Of a stretch of 64,000 bases of DNA, positions 8,937 to 17,427 are shown piece after piece. Origin of the DNA: Hyphomicrobiales bacterium. GTDB lineage: Bacteria > Pseudomonadota > Alphaproteobacteria > Rhizobiales > Rhizobiaceae. Position numbers and translations under genes: made by a program. The notes below the pieces were generated by a model. That model was not told the origin of the DNA, searched no databases, and saw only the letters and a list, made by a program, of their open reading frames with translations. How positions within the stretch are numbered: the first letter of the stretch is position 1; every line of letters starts with the position of its first letter. The stretch lies in contig UBUL01000026.1 in the NCBI GenBank assembly GCA_900468625.1, forward strand, positions 62,001 to 126,000, in the 5' to 3' direction.

Positions 8937-9179
8937 ATGGCGGAACGTTCTCAGAACTTGCAGGACTTGTTTCTCAATACTGTTCGCAAGCAAAAGATTT
9001 CACTGACAATTTTCTTGATCAACGGCGTGAAGCTCACAGGTGTCGTGACCTCGTTCGACAATTTCTGTGTCTTGCTCCGCCGCGATGGCCATTCGCAGCT
9101 GGTTTACAAGCATGCGATCTCGACGATCATGCCGGGTCAGCCGATGCAGATGTTCGAGAGCGAAGAAGCCGCATCCTAA
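8937..9179 (+). CDS. hfq: RNA chaperone Hfq
   Basis: Sm-like hexameric RNA chaperone that helps small RNAs pair with mRNAs; in rhizobia it affects nifA and many ABC transporter mRNAs. The 80-residue product carries the Sm1 motif ([18 protein letters not shown], about residues 25-42) and the Sm2 motif YKHAISTI (about residues 57-64). The N-terminal helix [14 protein letters not shown] is typical. The C-terminal tail is short, as in other alphaproteobacteria. hflX follows 78 bases downstream, an arrangement conserved across many proteobacteria. Confidence 0.98.
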
Positions 9180-9257
9180 CCAGGACTTTCTGCTATCACG
9201 ACACGCGATACCAAAAATGATTCCCTCATCCCGGAAACCGTAAAGCACCGGGATGAT

Positions 9258-10592
9258 ATGCGCGCCGTTGTCGTCGTGCCTGTGTTGAAACAGGCGCGCG
9301 CGGCGCGTTCCGCCCAGGCCGACGGTGCCGTCTCCGTTTCGCGCCCGCCCGAGAGCCGGCTGGAAGAGGCCAAGGGTCTTGCGCTAGCCATCGACCTAGA
9401 TGTCGTCAACGGCTCCATCGTTCCGATCAATGAACCGCGGCCCGCAACGCTGCTCGGCACCGGCAAGATCGAGGAAATCCTCGCACTTCTCGACGAATTC
9501 AACGCTGGTCTCGTCATCGTCGATCATCCTCTGACGCCAGTGCAGCAGCGCAATCTCGAAAAGGCATGGAACGCCAAGGTCATCGACCGCACCGGCCTCA
9601 TCCTCGAAATCTTTGGCCGCCGCGCTTCCACAAAGGAAGGTACGCTGCAGGTCGAACTCGCGCATTTGAACTATCAGAAGGGGCGGCTGGTCCGAAGCTG
9701 GACCCACCTTGAACGCCAGCGCGGCGGCGCCGGCTTCATGGGCGGCCCGGGTGAAACCCAGATCGAAGCCGACCGGCGCATGCTGCAGGAGCGGATTATT
9801 CGGCTCGAACGCGAGCTGGAGCAGGTGGTTCGCACACGCCAGCTTCACCGCGCCAAGCGAAAAAAGGTGCCGCATCCGATCGTGGCTCTGGTCGGCTATA
9901 CCAATGCCGGCAAATCGACGCTGTTCAACCGCATCACCGGCGCCGGCGTGCTGGCGGAAGACATGCTCTTTGCGACGCTCGACCCGACGCTGCGGCGTAT
10001 GAAGCTGCCGCATGGCCGCACGGTCATTCTCTCAGACACCGTTGGGTTCATCTCCGACCTGCCGACGCACCTGGTGGCCGCGTTCCGTGCGACGCTGGAA
10101 GAGGTGCTGGAAGCCGACCTGATCCTGCATGTCCGCGATCTCTCGGATGACGACAATCAGGCCCAGAGTGCAGATGTCATGCGCATTCTCGCCGATCTCG
10201 GGATCGGCGAGGCTGAAGGCGCCGAGCGCATTCTTGAGGTCTGGAACAAGATCGACCGCCTGGAGCCGGACGCGCATGACGCCATCGTCCAGAAGGCGTT
10301 GACCGCCGAGAACGTCATTGCCGTCTCGGCGATAACAGGCGAGGGTGTCGACCGTCTGATGGCGGAAATCAGCCGGCGCCTTTCCGGTGTGCTGACGGAA
10401 ACGACGATCACGCTGCCGGTAGAGAAGCTCGCGCTGCTGCCCTGGCTCTATAATCACGCCGTCGTCGATAACCGCGAAGACAATGAGGACGGCACGGTGA
10501 CGCTCGACGTACGGTTGACCGAAACCGAGGCAGCTGAGCTGGAGCGGCGCATGGGCAATGGCCCCAAGCCGCAGCGCGAGGACTGGGAATAG
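9258..10592 (+). CDS. hflX: Ribosome-associated GTPase HflX
   Basis: GTPase that binds 50S subunits and splits stalled ribosomes. The 444-residue product has the N-terminal nucleotide-binding domain (RAVVVVPVL to GWTHLERQ equivalent SWTHLERQRGGAGF), the family signature GGPGETQIEADRR, then a G domain with G1 GYTNAGKST (from residue 213), G3 DTVGF and G4 NKID. The only canonical start is the ATG at 9258, with a weak GGGA before it. The frame stays open upstream back to the hfq stop and reads like coding sequence from an ATC at 9195 that has AGGA at the expected distance; a non-AUG start there is possible. It is convergent with mazG, with a 7-base gap. Confidence 0.96.
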   Translation: MRAVVVVPVLKQARAARSAQADGAVSVSRPPESRLEEAKGLALAIDLDVVNGSIVPINEPRPATLLGTGKIEEILALLDEFNAGLVIVDHPLTPVQQRNLEKAWNAKVIDRTGLILEIFGRRASTKEGTLQVELAHLNYQKGRLVRSWTHLERQRGGAGFMGGPGETQIEADRRMLQERIIRLERELEQVVRTRQLHRAKRKKVPHPIVALVGYTNAGKSTLFNRITGAGVLAEDMLFATLDPTLRRMKLPHGRTVILSDTVGFISDLPTHLVAAFRATLEEVLEADLILHVRDLSDDDNQAQSADVMRILADLGIGEAEGAERILEVWNKIDRLEPDAHDAIVQKALTAENVIAVSAITGEGVDRLMAEISRRLSGVLTETTITLPVEKLALLPWLYNHAVVDNREDNEDGTVTLDVRLTETEAAELERRMGNGPKPQREDWE

Positions 10593-10599
10593 GGCGTCC

Positions 10600-11448
10600 T
10601 TACGCCGTTTTCACGCCTGCGAGCTGCCGTTCTATAGCCTTCGCTGCCTGCCAGATCTCTTCCATTCGCTCCAGCGAGGCGCCTTCCAGCGTCCCGCCTT
10701 CAGCCTCGAGCGTCGTTTCGATGTGATGGAAACGGCGGCGGAACTTCGTGTTCGTGCCGCGCAGCGCCTGCTCCGGATCGGTCTTCACATGCCGGCCGAT
10801 ATTGACGACCGCGAAGATCAGATCGCCGAGCTCGTCGCTGACCTTGGTCTTGTCGCCGCTTGCAAGCGCTGCCCGCAATTCGCCGATTTCCTCCTCGATC
10901 TTGTCGAGGATCGGTTCCGGCGCCGACCAGTCGAAGCCGACTTTGGCGGCGCGCTCCTGCAGTTTCAAAGCTTCCGTCAGGGCAGGGAAGGTCCGCTGCA
11001 CCGAGCCCAGGAAGCCAGCTTTGAAATCTTCGGCAATGCCGCTCTTGGCGCGACGCTCCGCCCGTTCGCGCTTCTCTTCGGCCTTGATCCGATCCCACTG
11101 CAAAGTCACCGCATCTTCGGTTTTTGCATCAGAAACCGCAAAAACATGCGGATGGCGGCGGATCATCTTGCGCGAGATGGCATGCACGACATCGCCGAAG
11201 GAAAATGCGCCAGACTCCTCGGCGATCCGGGAATGAAAAACGACCTGCAGCAGCAGATCGCCGAGCTCGTCGCAAAGATCGTCCATATCCTTGCGCTCGA
11301 TCGCGTCGGCCACTTCATAGGCTTCCTCGATCGTATAGGGCTTGATGGTCTCGAAGGTTTGGACGATGTCCCAGGGGCAGCCGTTCTCGGGGTTTCGCAG
11401 CGCCGCCATGATGTCGATCAGGCCGTTTATGTCTCGCGATGCTTCCAT
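10600..11448 (-). CDS. mazG: Nucleoside triphosphate pyrophosphohydrolase MazG
   Basis: Hydrolyses nucleoside triphosphates to monophosphates and pyrophosphate, a house-cleaning role. The 282-residue length and two MazG repeats fit the long form: the N-terminal repeat has CPWDIVQTFETIKPYTIEE, the acidic EEAYE and CDELGDLLLQVVFHS, and the C-terminal repeat has DKIEEEIGEL and SDELGDLIFAVVN. These glutamates and aspartates bind magnesium. The gene faces hflX and its stop lies beside a small GGCGT-CCTT-ACGCC hairpin followed by TTTT that may end hflX transcription. Confidence 0.96.
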   Translation of the reverse strand: MEASRDINGLIDIMAALRNPENGCPWDIVQTFETIKPYTIEEAYEVADAIERKDMDDLCDELGDLLLQVVFHSRIAEESGAFSFGDVVHAISRKMIRRHPHVFAVSDAKTEDAVTLQWDRIKAEEKRERAERRAKSGIAEDFKAGFLGSVQRTFPALTEALKLQERAAKVGFDWSAPEPILDKIEEEIGELRAALASGDKTKVSDELGDLIFAVVNIGRHVKTDPEQALRGTNTKFRRRFHHIETTLEAEGGTLEGASLERMEEIWQAAKAIERQLAGVKTA

Positions 11449-11472
11449 CGTTGCCTCGGATCTTGCTGGGAC

Positions 11473-12060
11473 TCAATTTAAGGGGATGTCGTTGGCGCTC
11501 TTCGACGCCTGATAGTGTTCGGAGAGACCAGCGTAGGCTTGTTTGATGCGCGCCGTTTGCTCCTTCAGCTCGCCCTTGCGTGGCTCGGCTTCGGTCTCCA
11601 CGAGGTCGGAGATGGCAAAACTGTTCCAGAATGCATTTTGGCGGCGATAACCACCCGGTTCCAGGCCGAAGACTTCTTTCAGGATTTTGAGATCGTGCGG
11701 GATGGCGAAGGCATCCCGGGAGTCTTCATGGCTGAAGAAATAATAGAAATTGTCGAAGCCGGCCCAAGTGATCGCCGACATGCACATAGTGCAGGGCTCA
11801 TGGGTGGACAGGAAGATCAGATCCTTGGTTGCCGGCTTTTCGCCGAGTTCGTAGAAGCGCTTGAGCGCGTGAACCTCGCCATGCCAGAGCGGGTTTTCCA
11901 ATTCATTATTGGTTTCCGCAATGACGAGCGAGAGATCGGACTTTCGCAGGATGGCGGCCCCGAAGACCTTGTTGCCGGCAGCCACGCTCTTGCGGGTCAG
12001 AGGCAAGATGTCGTGTTCCACGACATCGAGAAGGCGGGCTGCGATGCTGTTGTCGGCCAA
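11473..12060 (-). CDS. Nucleoside deaminase, cytidine/deoxycytidylate deaminase fold
   Basis: Zinc-dependent deaminase of unknown substrate. Using a TTG start at 12060 with GGAG seven bases upstream, the product is 195 residues with zinc motifs HGEVHAL (His60, Glu62) and PCTMC (Cys90, Cys93). The frame is open further up to a TTG at 12177, which would add 39 residues, but that start has no visible ribosome binding site and the extension looks unlike the domain, so I prefer 12060. The region around EDSRDAFAIPHDLKILKEVFG is not like guanine or tRNA-adenosine deaminases I recognise, so the substrate is left open. It is 25 bases downstream of mazG's start on the same strand's far side, so it is probably transcribed towards mazG. 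Confidence 0.85.
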   Translation of the reverse strand: MADNSIAARLLDVVEHDILPLTRKSVAAGNKVFGAAILRKSDLSLVIAETNNELENPLWHGEVHALKRFYELGEKPATKDLIFLSTHEPCTMCMSAITWAGFDNFYYFFSHEDSRDAFAIPHDLKILKEVFGLEPGGYRRQNAFWNSFAISDLVETEAEPRKGELKEQTARIKQAYAGLSEHYQASKSANDIPLN

Positions 12061-12347
12061 GGATTTGCTCCAGAGTTTCGGCGCCAGTCTATCGGTATTG
12101 CCGATGTGGCGGAATGCGTAAATGACGTACGGGCCAAGTTTGTCACAGGCAATAAGATCGCCACGGACGCTAGTCAATGATAAAAGTCTATAGATTTCCT
12201 ATATTTATCTCTATCTGCTCGTCTGGTGAGATTTGCTCAAATCCCTGTCTTGGCGAGCAAAAGAATACGCGCATGCATGGGCATTAGAATTTCTGTTTCT
12301 TCAATCTCTTGGCAGCAAAGGCGATATTCGCCGAAGCTTGAAGTGGA

Positions 12348-13790
12348 ATGACGATGCCTCCCAGGACTGAACAGCTTTCGGTGTTTCCCGCCTTCTTCCG
12401 CGTGGAAGGAAGGGTTGCTGCTGTCTTCGGCAATGGCGATGAGGCCTTCGCCAAGGTGCGATTGCTCCTGAATACGCAGGCACGGATCGTGGCCTATGCG
12501 CCGGCACCCGAGGCTGATTATCATGCCTTCCTGATTGCCAATCGCATCGAAACCATACGCGGTGATTTTTCGCTCGATCAGGTCAAGGGTGCGACGCTCG
12601 TTTTTGCTGCCAGCGGCGACGCCGCGGCGGATCGCGCCATTGTCGATGCTGCCCGCGCCGAGAGAATTCCGGCGAACGCCGTCGATCAGCCCGATTATTG
12701 CGATTTCTACACGCCGGCGCTGGTCAACCGCGCGCCCGTTGCTGTCGCGATTGGCACCGAGGGTGCAGGTCCCGTACTGGCGCAGATGATCCGTGCGCAG
12801 ATCGACCAGATGCTGTCGCCGTCGCTCGGCAAGCTTGCGGACTTGGCGACGCGCTTCCGCAAGCCGGTCGAGCGCCTCGTGCCGCGGGGCGTTGCCCGTC
12901 GCATTTTCTGGCGCCGGTTCTTCTCAGGCGCTGTCGCCGATGCCGTCAATGCCGGCCATGTCGCGCAGGCGGAGCAGGCAGCCGATGCGCTGCTTCAGTC
13001 GTCGCGTGAGGTCGAGGGTCGCGTCTGGCTGGTCGGCGCCGGTCCGGGCGCGGAGGATCTGCTGACCTTGCGGGCACAGCGCGTGATGATGGAGGCCGAT
13101 GTCATCGTCCATGACGCCCTGGTGCCGCAGGCAATCGTCGATATGGGTCGCCGCGATGCGGAGCGCCTGTCCGTCGGCAAGCGCAAGGGATGCCACAGCA
13201 AGTCGCAGGAAGAGATCAACGATCTGCTGGTGCAGCTCGGCCGCGAAGGCAGGCGCGTGGTGCGGCTGAAGTCGGGCGATCCGCTGGTCTATGGCCGTGC
13301 GGGCGAGGAAATGGCGGCCCTGCGCGCTGCCGGCATCGGCTATGAGATCGTTCCCGGCATTACCTCTGCCTTCGCCGCTGCCGCCGATTTCGAACTGCCT
13401 CTGACCCTGCGCGGCGTTGCCTCGTCGCTGGTCTTCACAACGGGTCACGATCTTACGGGCGATGTGTTGCCCGACTGGGCGAGTTTGGCCGTATCCGGCG
13501 CCACGATTGCAGTGTATATGGGGCGTACGGTCGCCGCCTCCGTCGCCGGCCGCCTGATGCAGGCCGGCCTCCCGCCCGAGACGACGGTTGCTATCATCGA
13601 AAATGCGAGCCGTCGCGATCGCCGCCTGATGCATGGCATTCTGCGGGATCTGCCCGGTCTCGAGCATCGTGATGAGTTGGGCGGGCCGGTCATGGTCATT
13701 ATCGGCGATGCCGTCGCCGGTGCGAATTTTGAACAATCCGAGCCGCTGGTCCGTCGCGGGGCCGTCGCTCAAGACTATGCAAGGAGCTGA
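12348..13790 (+). CDS. cysG: Siroheme synthase CysG
   Basis: Multifunctional enzyme that turns uroporphyrinogen III into siroheme, the cofactor of the reductase encoded by cysI two genes downstream. The 480-residue product has an N-terminal dehydrogenase/ferrochelatase domain (FFRVEGRVAAVFGNGDEAFAKVRLLL), a middle segment (AQMIRAQIDQMLSPSLGKLADLA), and a C-terminal SAM-dependent methyltransferase from about residue 226 with VWLVGAGPGAEDLLTLRA, the VRLKSGDPLVYGRAGEE motif and GITSAFAAA. ATG codons at 12348 and 12354 are both possible starts. The stop is followed within a few bases by the next gene, so the cluster is one operon. Confidence 0.96.
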   Translation: MTMPPRTEQLSVFPAFFRVEGRVAAVFGNGDEAFAKVRLLLNTQARIVAYAPAPEADYHAFLIANRIETIRGDFSLDQVKGATLVFAASGDAAADRAIVDAARAERIPANAVDQPDYCDFYTPALVNRAPVAVAIGTEGAGPVLAQMIRAQIDQMLSPSLGKLADLATRFRKPVERLVPRGVARRIFWRRFFSGAVADAVNAGHVAQAEQAADALLQSSREVEGRVWLVGAGPGAEDLLTLRAQRVMMEADVIVHDALVPQAIVDMGRRDAERLSVGKRKGCHSKSQEEINDLLVQLGREGRRVVRLKSGDPLVYGRAGEEMAALRAAGIGYEIVPGITSAFAAAADFELPLTLRGVASSLVFTTGHDLTGDVLPDWASLAVSGATIAVYMGRTVAASVAGRLMQAGLPPETTVAIIENASRRDRRLMHGILRDLPGLEHRDELGGPVMVIIGDAVAGANFEQSEPLVRRGAVAQDYARS

Positions 13791-13793
13791 TTG

Positions 13794-14108
13794 ATGGTCG
13801 ACAAGGTTCTGACCGCAAACCGGCTCACCGATGGCGTCGCCGTTTGGCTGAACGCAAATGGTGAGTGGACGTTATCGCTGCAGGAAGCGCTGGTCGCCCG
13901 TCATGCCGAGGCGGAAGCCGCTCTGGAAGCGATCGGCAAGAAAGCCTATGCCGACAACAAGGTCGTCGACGTCAATCTGATCGACGTTCAGGAAACCGGC
14001 GGCAAGCTCTGGCCGCTGCGCCTGCGCGAGCGCATCCGCGCCGAAGGCCCCACCATGGAATATGCGCCAGGCTATGCCGCGGCCGATCCCGATTTCATTG
14101 CAGCCTGA
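13794..14108 (+). CDS. DUF2849 protein of the sulfite reductase cluster
   Basis: Small protein of 104 residues with no known biochemical role. It matches my memory of the DUF2849 family, which in alphaproteobacteria sits between cysG and the sulfite/nitrite reductase gene. Visible features are GVAVWLNANGEWT, KKAYADNKVVDVNLIDVQ and a C-terminal LRLRERIRAEGPT; no membrane segment or signal peptide. AAGGAG at 13781-13786 sits before the ATG at 13794, favouring it over the TTG at 13791. The strict location suggests a helper role in siroheme-dependent reduction, which is an inference. Confidence 0.85.
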   Translation: MVDKVLTANRLTDGVAVWLNANGEWTLSLQEALVARHAEAEAALEAIGKKAYADNKVVDVNLIDVQETGGKLWPLRLRERIRAEGPTMEYAPGYAAADPDFIAA

Positions 14109-14125
14109 GAAGTCCCGAGGAAATC

Positions 14126-15805
14126 ATGTATCGTTACGATGAATTCGACCACGCCTTCGTTGCGGAACGGGTTGCCCAGTTCCGCGATCAGGTAGCGCGA
14201 CGCCTCTCGGGTGAGCTTTCGGAAGACGCCTTCAAGCCGCTGCGCCTGATGAACGGCGTCTATCTGCAGCTGCATGCCTACATGCTGCGCATCGCTATTC
14301 CCTATGGCACGCTGAGCTCGCGCCAGATGCGCATGCTCGCGCATGTCGCACGCACCTATGACCGCGGCTATGGGCACTTCACCACCCGCCAGAACCTGCA
14401 ATTCAACTGGCCGAAGCTCTCCGAAATGCCGGATGCGCTGGCTGATCTCGCCTCCGTCGAGATGCACGCCATACAGACCTCGGGCAATTGCATTCGCAAC
14501 GTGACGGCCGACCATTTCGCCGGCGCAGCGGCAGATGAAGTCGCCGATCCCAGGCCCTATGCAGAAATTCTGCGTCAATGGTCGTCCGTTCATCCGGAAT
14601 TCTCGTTCCTGCCGCGCAAGTTCAAGATCGCCGTCACCGGTGCCGAGCGCGACCGCGCAGCTATCCAGGTTCACGATATCGGCCTGCATCTGAAAAAGAA
14701 CGACAAGGGCGAGATCGGCTTTGCCGTCTATGTTGGAGGCGGGCAGGGCCGCACGCCGCTCGTTGCCAAGCTGATCCGCGATTTCCTGCCGGAAGAGGAT
14801 CTCCTCTCCTATACGACGGCAATCATGCGCGTTTACAACCTGTATGGCCGCCGCGACAACAAGTACAAGGCGCGCATCAAGATCCTCGTGCATGAAACCG
14901 GCGCCGAAGAATTGGCGCGTCAGGTCGAGGTCGAATTCGAGAAGCTGAAAGATACGGAGCTGAAGCTGCCGGAGGCCGACGTCCAGGCGATTTCGGCCTA
15001 TTTCGCACCGCCGGCGCTGCCTGAGCGCGCCGAAGGCTGGGAAAGCCTGGCGCGCTGGAAGAAGGCCGATCCGGACTTCGCGCGCTGGGTGCAGCAGAAC
15101 GTGCAGCCGCACAAGAACCCGGATTACGGCATGGTGACCATCTCGCTGAAGCCGATCGGCGGCATTCCGGGCGATGCCTCGGATGCACAGATGGAGGCCG
15201 TGGCCGACCTCGCAGAGGAATATGCCTTCGACGAAATTCGCGTCAGCCACGAGCAGAATCTGATTCTGCCGCATGTTGCTCTGGCCGATCTCGAAGCCGT
15301 CTATCGCGGCCTCGTCGCCATCGGCCTGGAAACGGCGAATGCCGGCCTGATCACGGACATCATCGCCTGCCCCGGCCTTGATTACTGCGCGCTTGCCAAT
15401 GCGCGCTCCATTCCGGTCGCGCAGGAGATTTCCAGACGCTTCGGTTCGCCCGAGCGCCAGTCCGAGATCGGCGAGCTGAAGATCAAGATCTCCGGCTGCA
15501 TCAATGCCTGCGGCCACCACCATGTCGGCCATATCGGCCTGCTCGGCGTCGAGAAGAAGGGCGCGGAGCTCTATCAGATCACGCTCGGCGGCTCCGGCGA
15601 CGAAAACACCTCGATCGGTGAGATCATCGGCCGTGGCTTCGAGCCCGACAAAGTGACTGACGCTATCGAGACCATTGTCGATACCTATCTCGGACTTCGT
15701 CTGGATCCTTCCGAAACCTTCCTCGCCGCCTATCGTCGCGTCGGGCCGCAGCCGTTCAAGACGGCGCTCTACGGCTCGTCCTCGACGGCCGCCGAAGCAG
15801 CGTAA
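14126..15805 (+). CDS. cysI: Siroheme/[4Fe-4S] sulfite or nitrite reductase, hemoprotein CysI type
   Basis: Reduces sulfite to sulfide (six electrons) in sulfur assimilation; the ferredoxin-nitrite reductase reaction is chemically similar and cannot be excluded. The 559-residue product has two nitrite/sulfite reductase repeats. The cofactor cysteines are visible as ACPGLDYC (Cys415, Cys421) and SGCINAC (Cys458, Cys462), followed by GHHHVGHIG. RTYDRGYGHFTTRQNLQFNW near residue 80 is the siroheme-contact region. I chose the ATG at 14126, preceded by GAGGAAAT, over in-frame starts inside DUF2849. There is no cysJ flavoprotein nearby, so electrons probably come from ferredoxin; fpr lies about 750 bp downstream. 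Confidence 0.93.
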   Translation: MYRYDEFDHAFVAERVAQFRDQVARRLSGELSEDAFKPLRLMNGVYLQLHAYMLRIAIPYGTLSSRQMRMLAHVARTYDRGYGHFTTRQNLQFNWPKLSEMPDALADLASVEMHAIQTSGNCIRNVTADHFAGAAADEVADPRPYAEILRQWSSVHPEFSFLPRKFKIAVTGAERDRAAIQVHDIGLHLKKNDKGEIGFAVYVGGGQGRTPLVAKLIRDFLPEEDLLSYTTAIMRVYNLYGRRDNKYKARIKILVHETGAEELARQVEVEFEKLKDTELKLPEADVQAISAYFAPPALPERAEGWESLARWKKADPDFARWVQQNVQPHKNPDYGMVTISLKPIGGIPGDASDAQMEAVADLAEEYAFDEIRVSHEQNLILPHVALADLEAVYRGLVAIGLETANAGLITDIIACPGLDYCALANARSIPVAQEISRRFGSPERQSEIGELKIKISGCINACGHHHVGHIGLLGVEKKGAELYQITLGGSGDENTSIGEIIGRGFEPDKVTDAIETIVDTYLGLRLDPSETFLAAYRRVGPQPFKTALYGSSSTAAEAA

Positions 15806-15816
15806 GGAGATTGACC

Positions 15817-16329
15817 ATGACCAAGATCTGGCGGGAAACCGGCTTTGTGGAAGGTGATCTCTGGATCATCGAGACTGACGAGATCAAGGCGGCCGAGACG
15901 CAGAAGCCTCTGCTCGGCCTCGATGCGCTGATCGCAAAGGCGGAAGAAAGCAACGACGTCGGCCTCGGCGTCGTCATTAGACCGGCCGACGACGTGACTC
16001 GGCTGCAGCCATACCTCGATCGTCTCGATCTTGTTGCCGTTGCCTTTCCGGCGTTCAGCGACGGCCGCTCCTTCAGCCATGCCTCGCTTTTGCGCCAGCG
16101 CCTGGGCTATGCTGGGGAGTTGCGTGCCGTCGGCGATGTGCTGATCGACCAGATTCCGTTGATGCTGCGCGTCGGCATCGATAGTTTCGCCGTGACCAAC
16201 GAAACTGCGTTGAGACGGCTGTCGGAAAATCGCTTGCCGGGCATTCCGCACTATTATCAGCCGGCCGCGCGCCGCGCAGAAGGTGGACAGGCTTATAGCT
16301 GGCGGCGGTTGCCGGCGAAATCGGCCTGA
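15817..16329 (+). CDS. DUF934 protein of the sulfite reductase cluster
   Basis: Conserved 170-residue cytoplasmic protein of the DUF934 family, found next to cysI/cysH in many proteobacteria and sometimes called an oxidoreductase without biochemical proof. Visible family features are a central FPAFSDGRSFSHASLLRQRL and RAVGDVLIDQIPLMLRVGID. AAGGAG at 15804-15809 is seven bases before the ATG at 15817, which I prefer to the TTG at 15811. It begins 11 bases after the cysI stop and closes the operon. A cysH gene, present next to it in some relatives, is absent here. Confidence 0.88.
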   Translation: MTKIWRETGFVEGDLWIIETDEIKAAETQKPLLGLDALIAKAEESNDVGLGVVIRPADDVTRLQPYLDRLDLVAVAFPAFSDGRSFSHASLLRQRLGYAGELRAVGDVLIDQIPLMLRVGIDSFAVTNETALRRLSENRLPGIPHYYQPAARRAEGGQAYSWRRLPAKSA

Positions 16330-16481
16330 CATTGGGGCTTGCTGTTGCGGCAATTTGACAGTGTCGGATTGCAGTATTCGAGCCTATCAATATGGGTAAA
16401 GTCGGCAAGCTGGAGTTTTGACTGGAACATTCATATTTCAGTCCTGTGCCGGCGGTTGGAATGGAATGCCTTTCAAGACCG

Positions 16482-16500
16482 GCTATATTATAATATCAGC
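16482..16500. promoter_or_regulatory. Near-palindrome upstream of fpr
   Basis: GCTATATTA TAATATCAGC is a palindrome apart from one missing base in the left arm. It lies about 60-75 bases before the fpr start, where an operator or the promoter's -10 region would be expected. The bound protein is not known. Confidence 0.4.
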
Positions 16501-16558
16501 ATCGCGAAATGAGCCTGCCAGGAAAGACGTGCAAGATTAATACGGGATCCGAGACAGA

Positions 16559-17371
16559 ATGAACGCCCCCGCCAAATCAGATGAATTTGCTTCAGCAGTG
16601 CCAGCCGGCGTCTTCGCCGAGACGGTGCTGAGCGTCACGCATTATACCGACCGGCTCTTTCGCTTCACCATGACCCGGCCGCAAGGCTTCCGTTTCCGCT
16701 CCGGCGAATTCGCTATGATCGGCCTCATGGTCGAGGGCAAGCCACTTTATCGCGCCTATTCGATCGCGAGCCCTGCCTGGGCCGACGAACTCGAGTTCTT
16801 TTCCATCAAAGTGCCTGACGGTCCGCTGACCTCGCACCTGCAGAACATCAAGCCCGGCGACGAAGTGCTGATGCGCAAGAAGCCGACCGGTACGCTGGTT
16901 CTGGATGCGCTGACGCCCGGCCGTCGGCTTTACATGTTCTCGACCGGCACCGGCATCGCGCCGTTTGCGAGCCTCATCCGCGATCCGGAAACCTATGAAA
17001 AGTTCGAGGAAGTCATTCTCACCCACACGACGCGGGATGTGGCCGAGCTGAAATACGGTTTCGATCTCGTCGAGGAAATCCGCAACGATGAAATCCTGAG
17101 CGAAGTTGTCGGCGACAAGCTGCGCCACTACGCGACCGTCACCCGCGAGGAGTTCCCCTTCAAGGGCCGCATTACCGATCTCATCGAAAACGGCAAGCTT
17201 TTCAGCGATCTTGGCGTGCCGCCGCTCGATCCGGCCATCGATCGCGGCATGATCTGCGGCTCTTCCGCCATGCTGAAGGACACTAAGGCGCTGCTGGAAA
17301 AGGCTGGCCTCAACGAGGGTGCCAACAATAACCCGGCCGAGTTCGTCATCGAACGCGCTTTCGTCGGTTGA
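16559..17371 (+). CDS. fpr: Ferredoxin/flavodoxin-NADP+ reductase Fpr
   Basis: FAD enzyme that passes electrons between NADPH and ferredoxin or flavodoxin. The 270-residue product shows the FAD-binding RAYSIASPAW (about residue 64), the NADP-binding region FSTGTGIAPFASLIRDP, and the bacterial C-terminal ending FVIERAFVG. The spacing of about 230 bases from DUF934, with a near-palindrome at 16482-16500, suggests its own promoter; Fpr genes are often induced by oxidative stress in proteobacteria. It may also feed the ferredoxin-dependent reductase of the cysI cluster just upstream. A good hairpin terminator follows at 17398. Confidence 0.95.
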   Translation: MNAPAKSDEFASAVPAGVFAETVLSVTHYTDRLFRFTMTRPQGFRFRSGEFAMIGLMVEGKPLYRAYSIASPAWADELEFFSIKVPDGPLTSHLQNIKPGDEVLMRKKPTGTLVLDALTPGRRLYMFSTGTGIAPFASLIRDPETYEKFEEVILTHTTRDVAELKYGFDLVEEIRNDEILSEVVGDKLRHYATVTREEFPFKGRITDLIENGKLFSDLGVPPLDPAIDRGMICGSSAMLKDTKALLEKAGLNEGANNNPAEFVIERAFVG

Positions 17372-17397
17372 TCGAGTTATCCGGACGCGGAACGAGA

Positions 17398-17427
17398 GGC
17401 GGCTTCGGCAGCCAAGCCGCCCTTTCT
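17398..17427 (+). terminator. Rho-independent terminator after fpr
   Basis: GGCGGCTT (398-405 of the 17-kb block) pairs with AAGCCGCC (17414-17421) across an 8-base loop and is followed by CTTTCT. It lies 27 bases after the fpr stop and reaches the stop region of the convergent gntR gene. Confidence 0.75.

Noticed and set aside
14072..15532. 486-codon open frame opposite cysI
   Set aside because: Shadow of cysI; no domain motif and no ribosome binding site.
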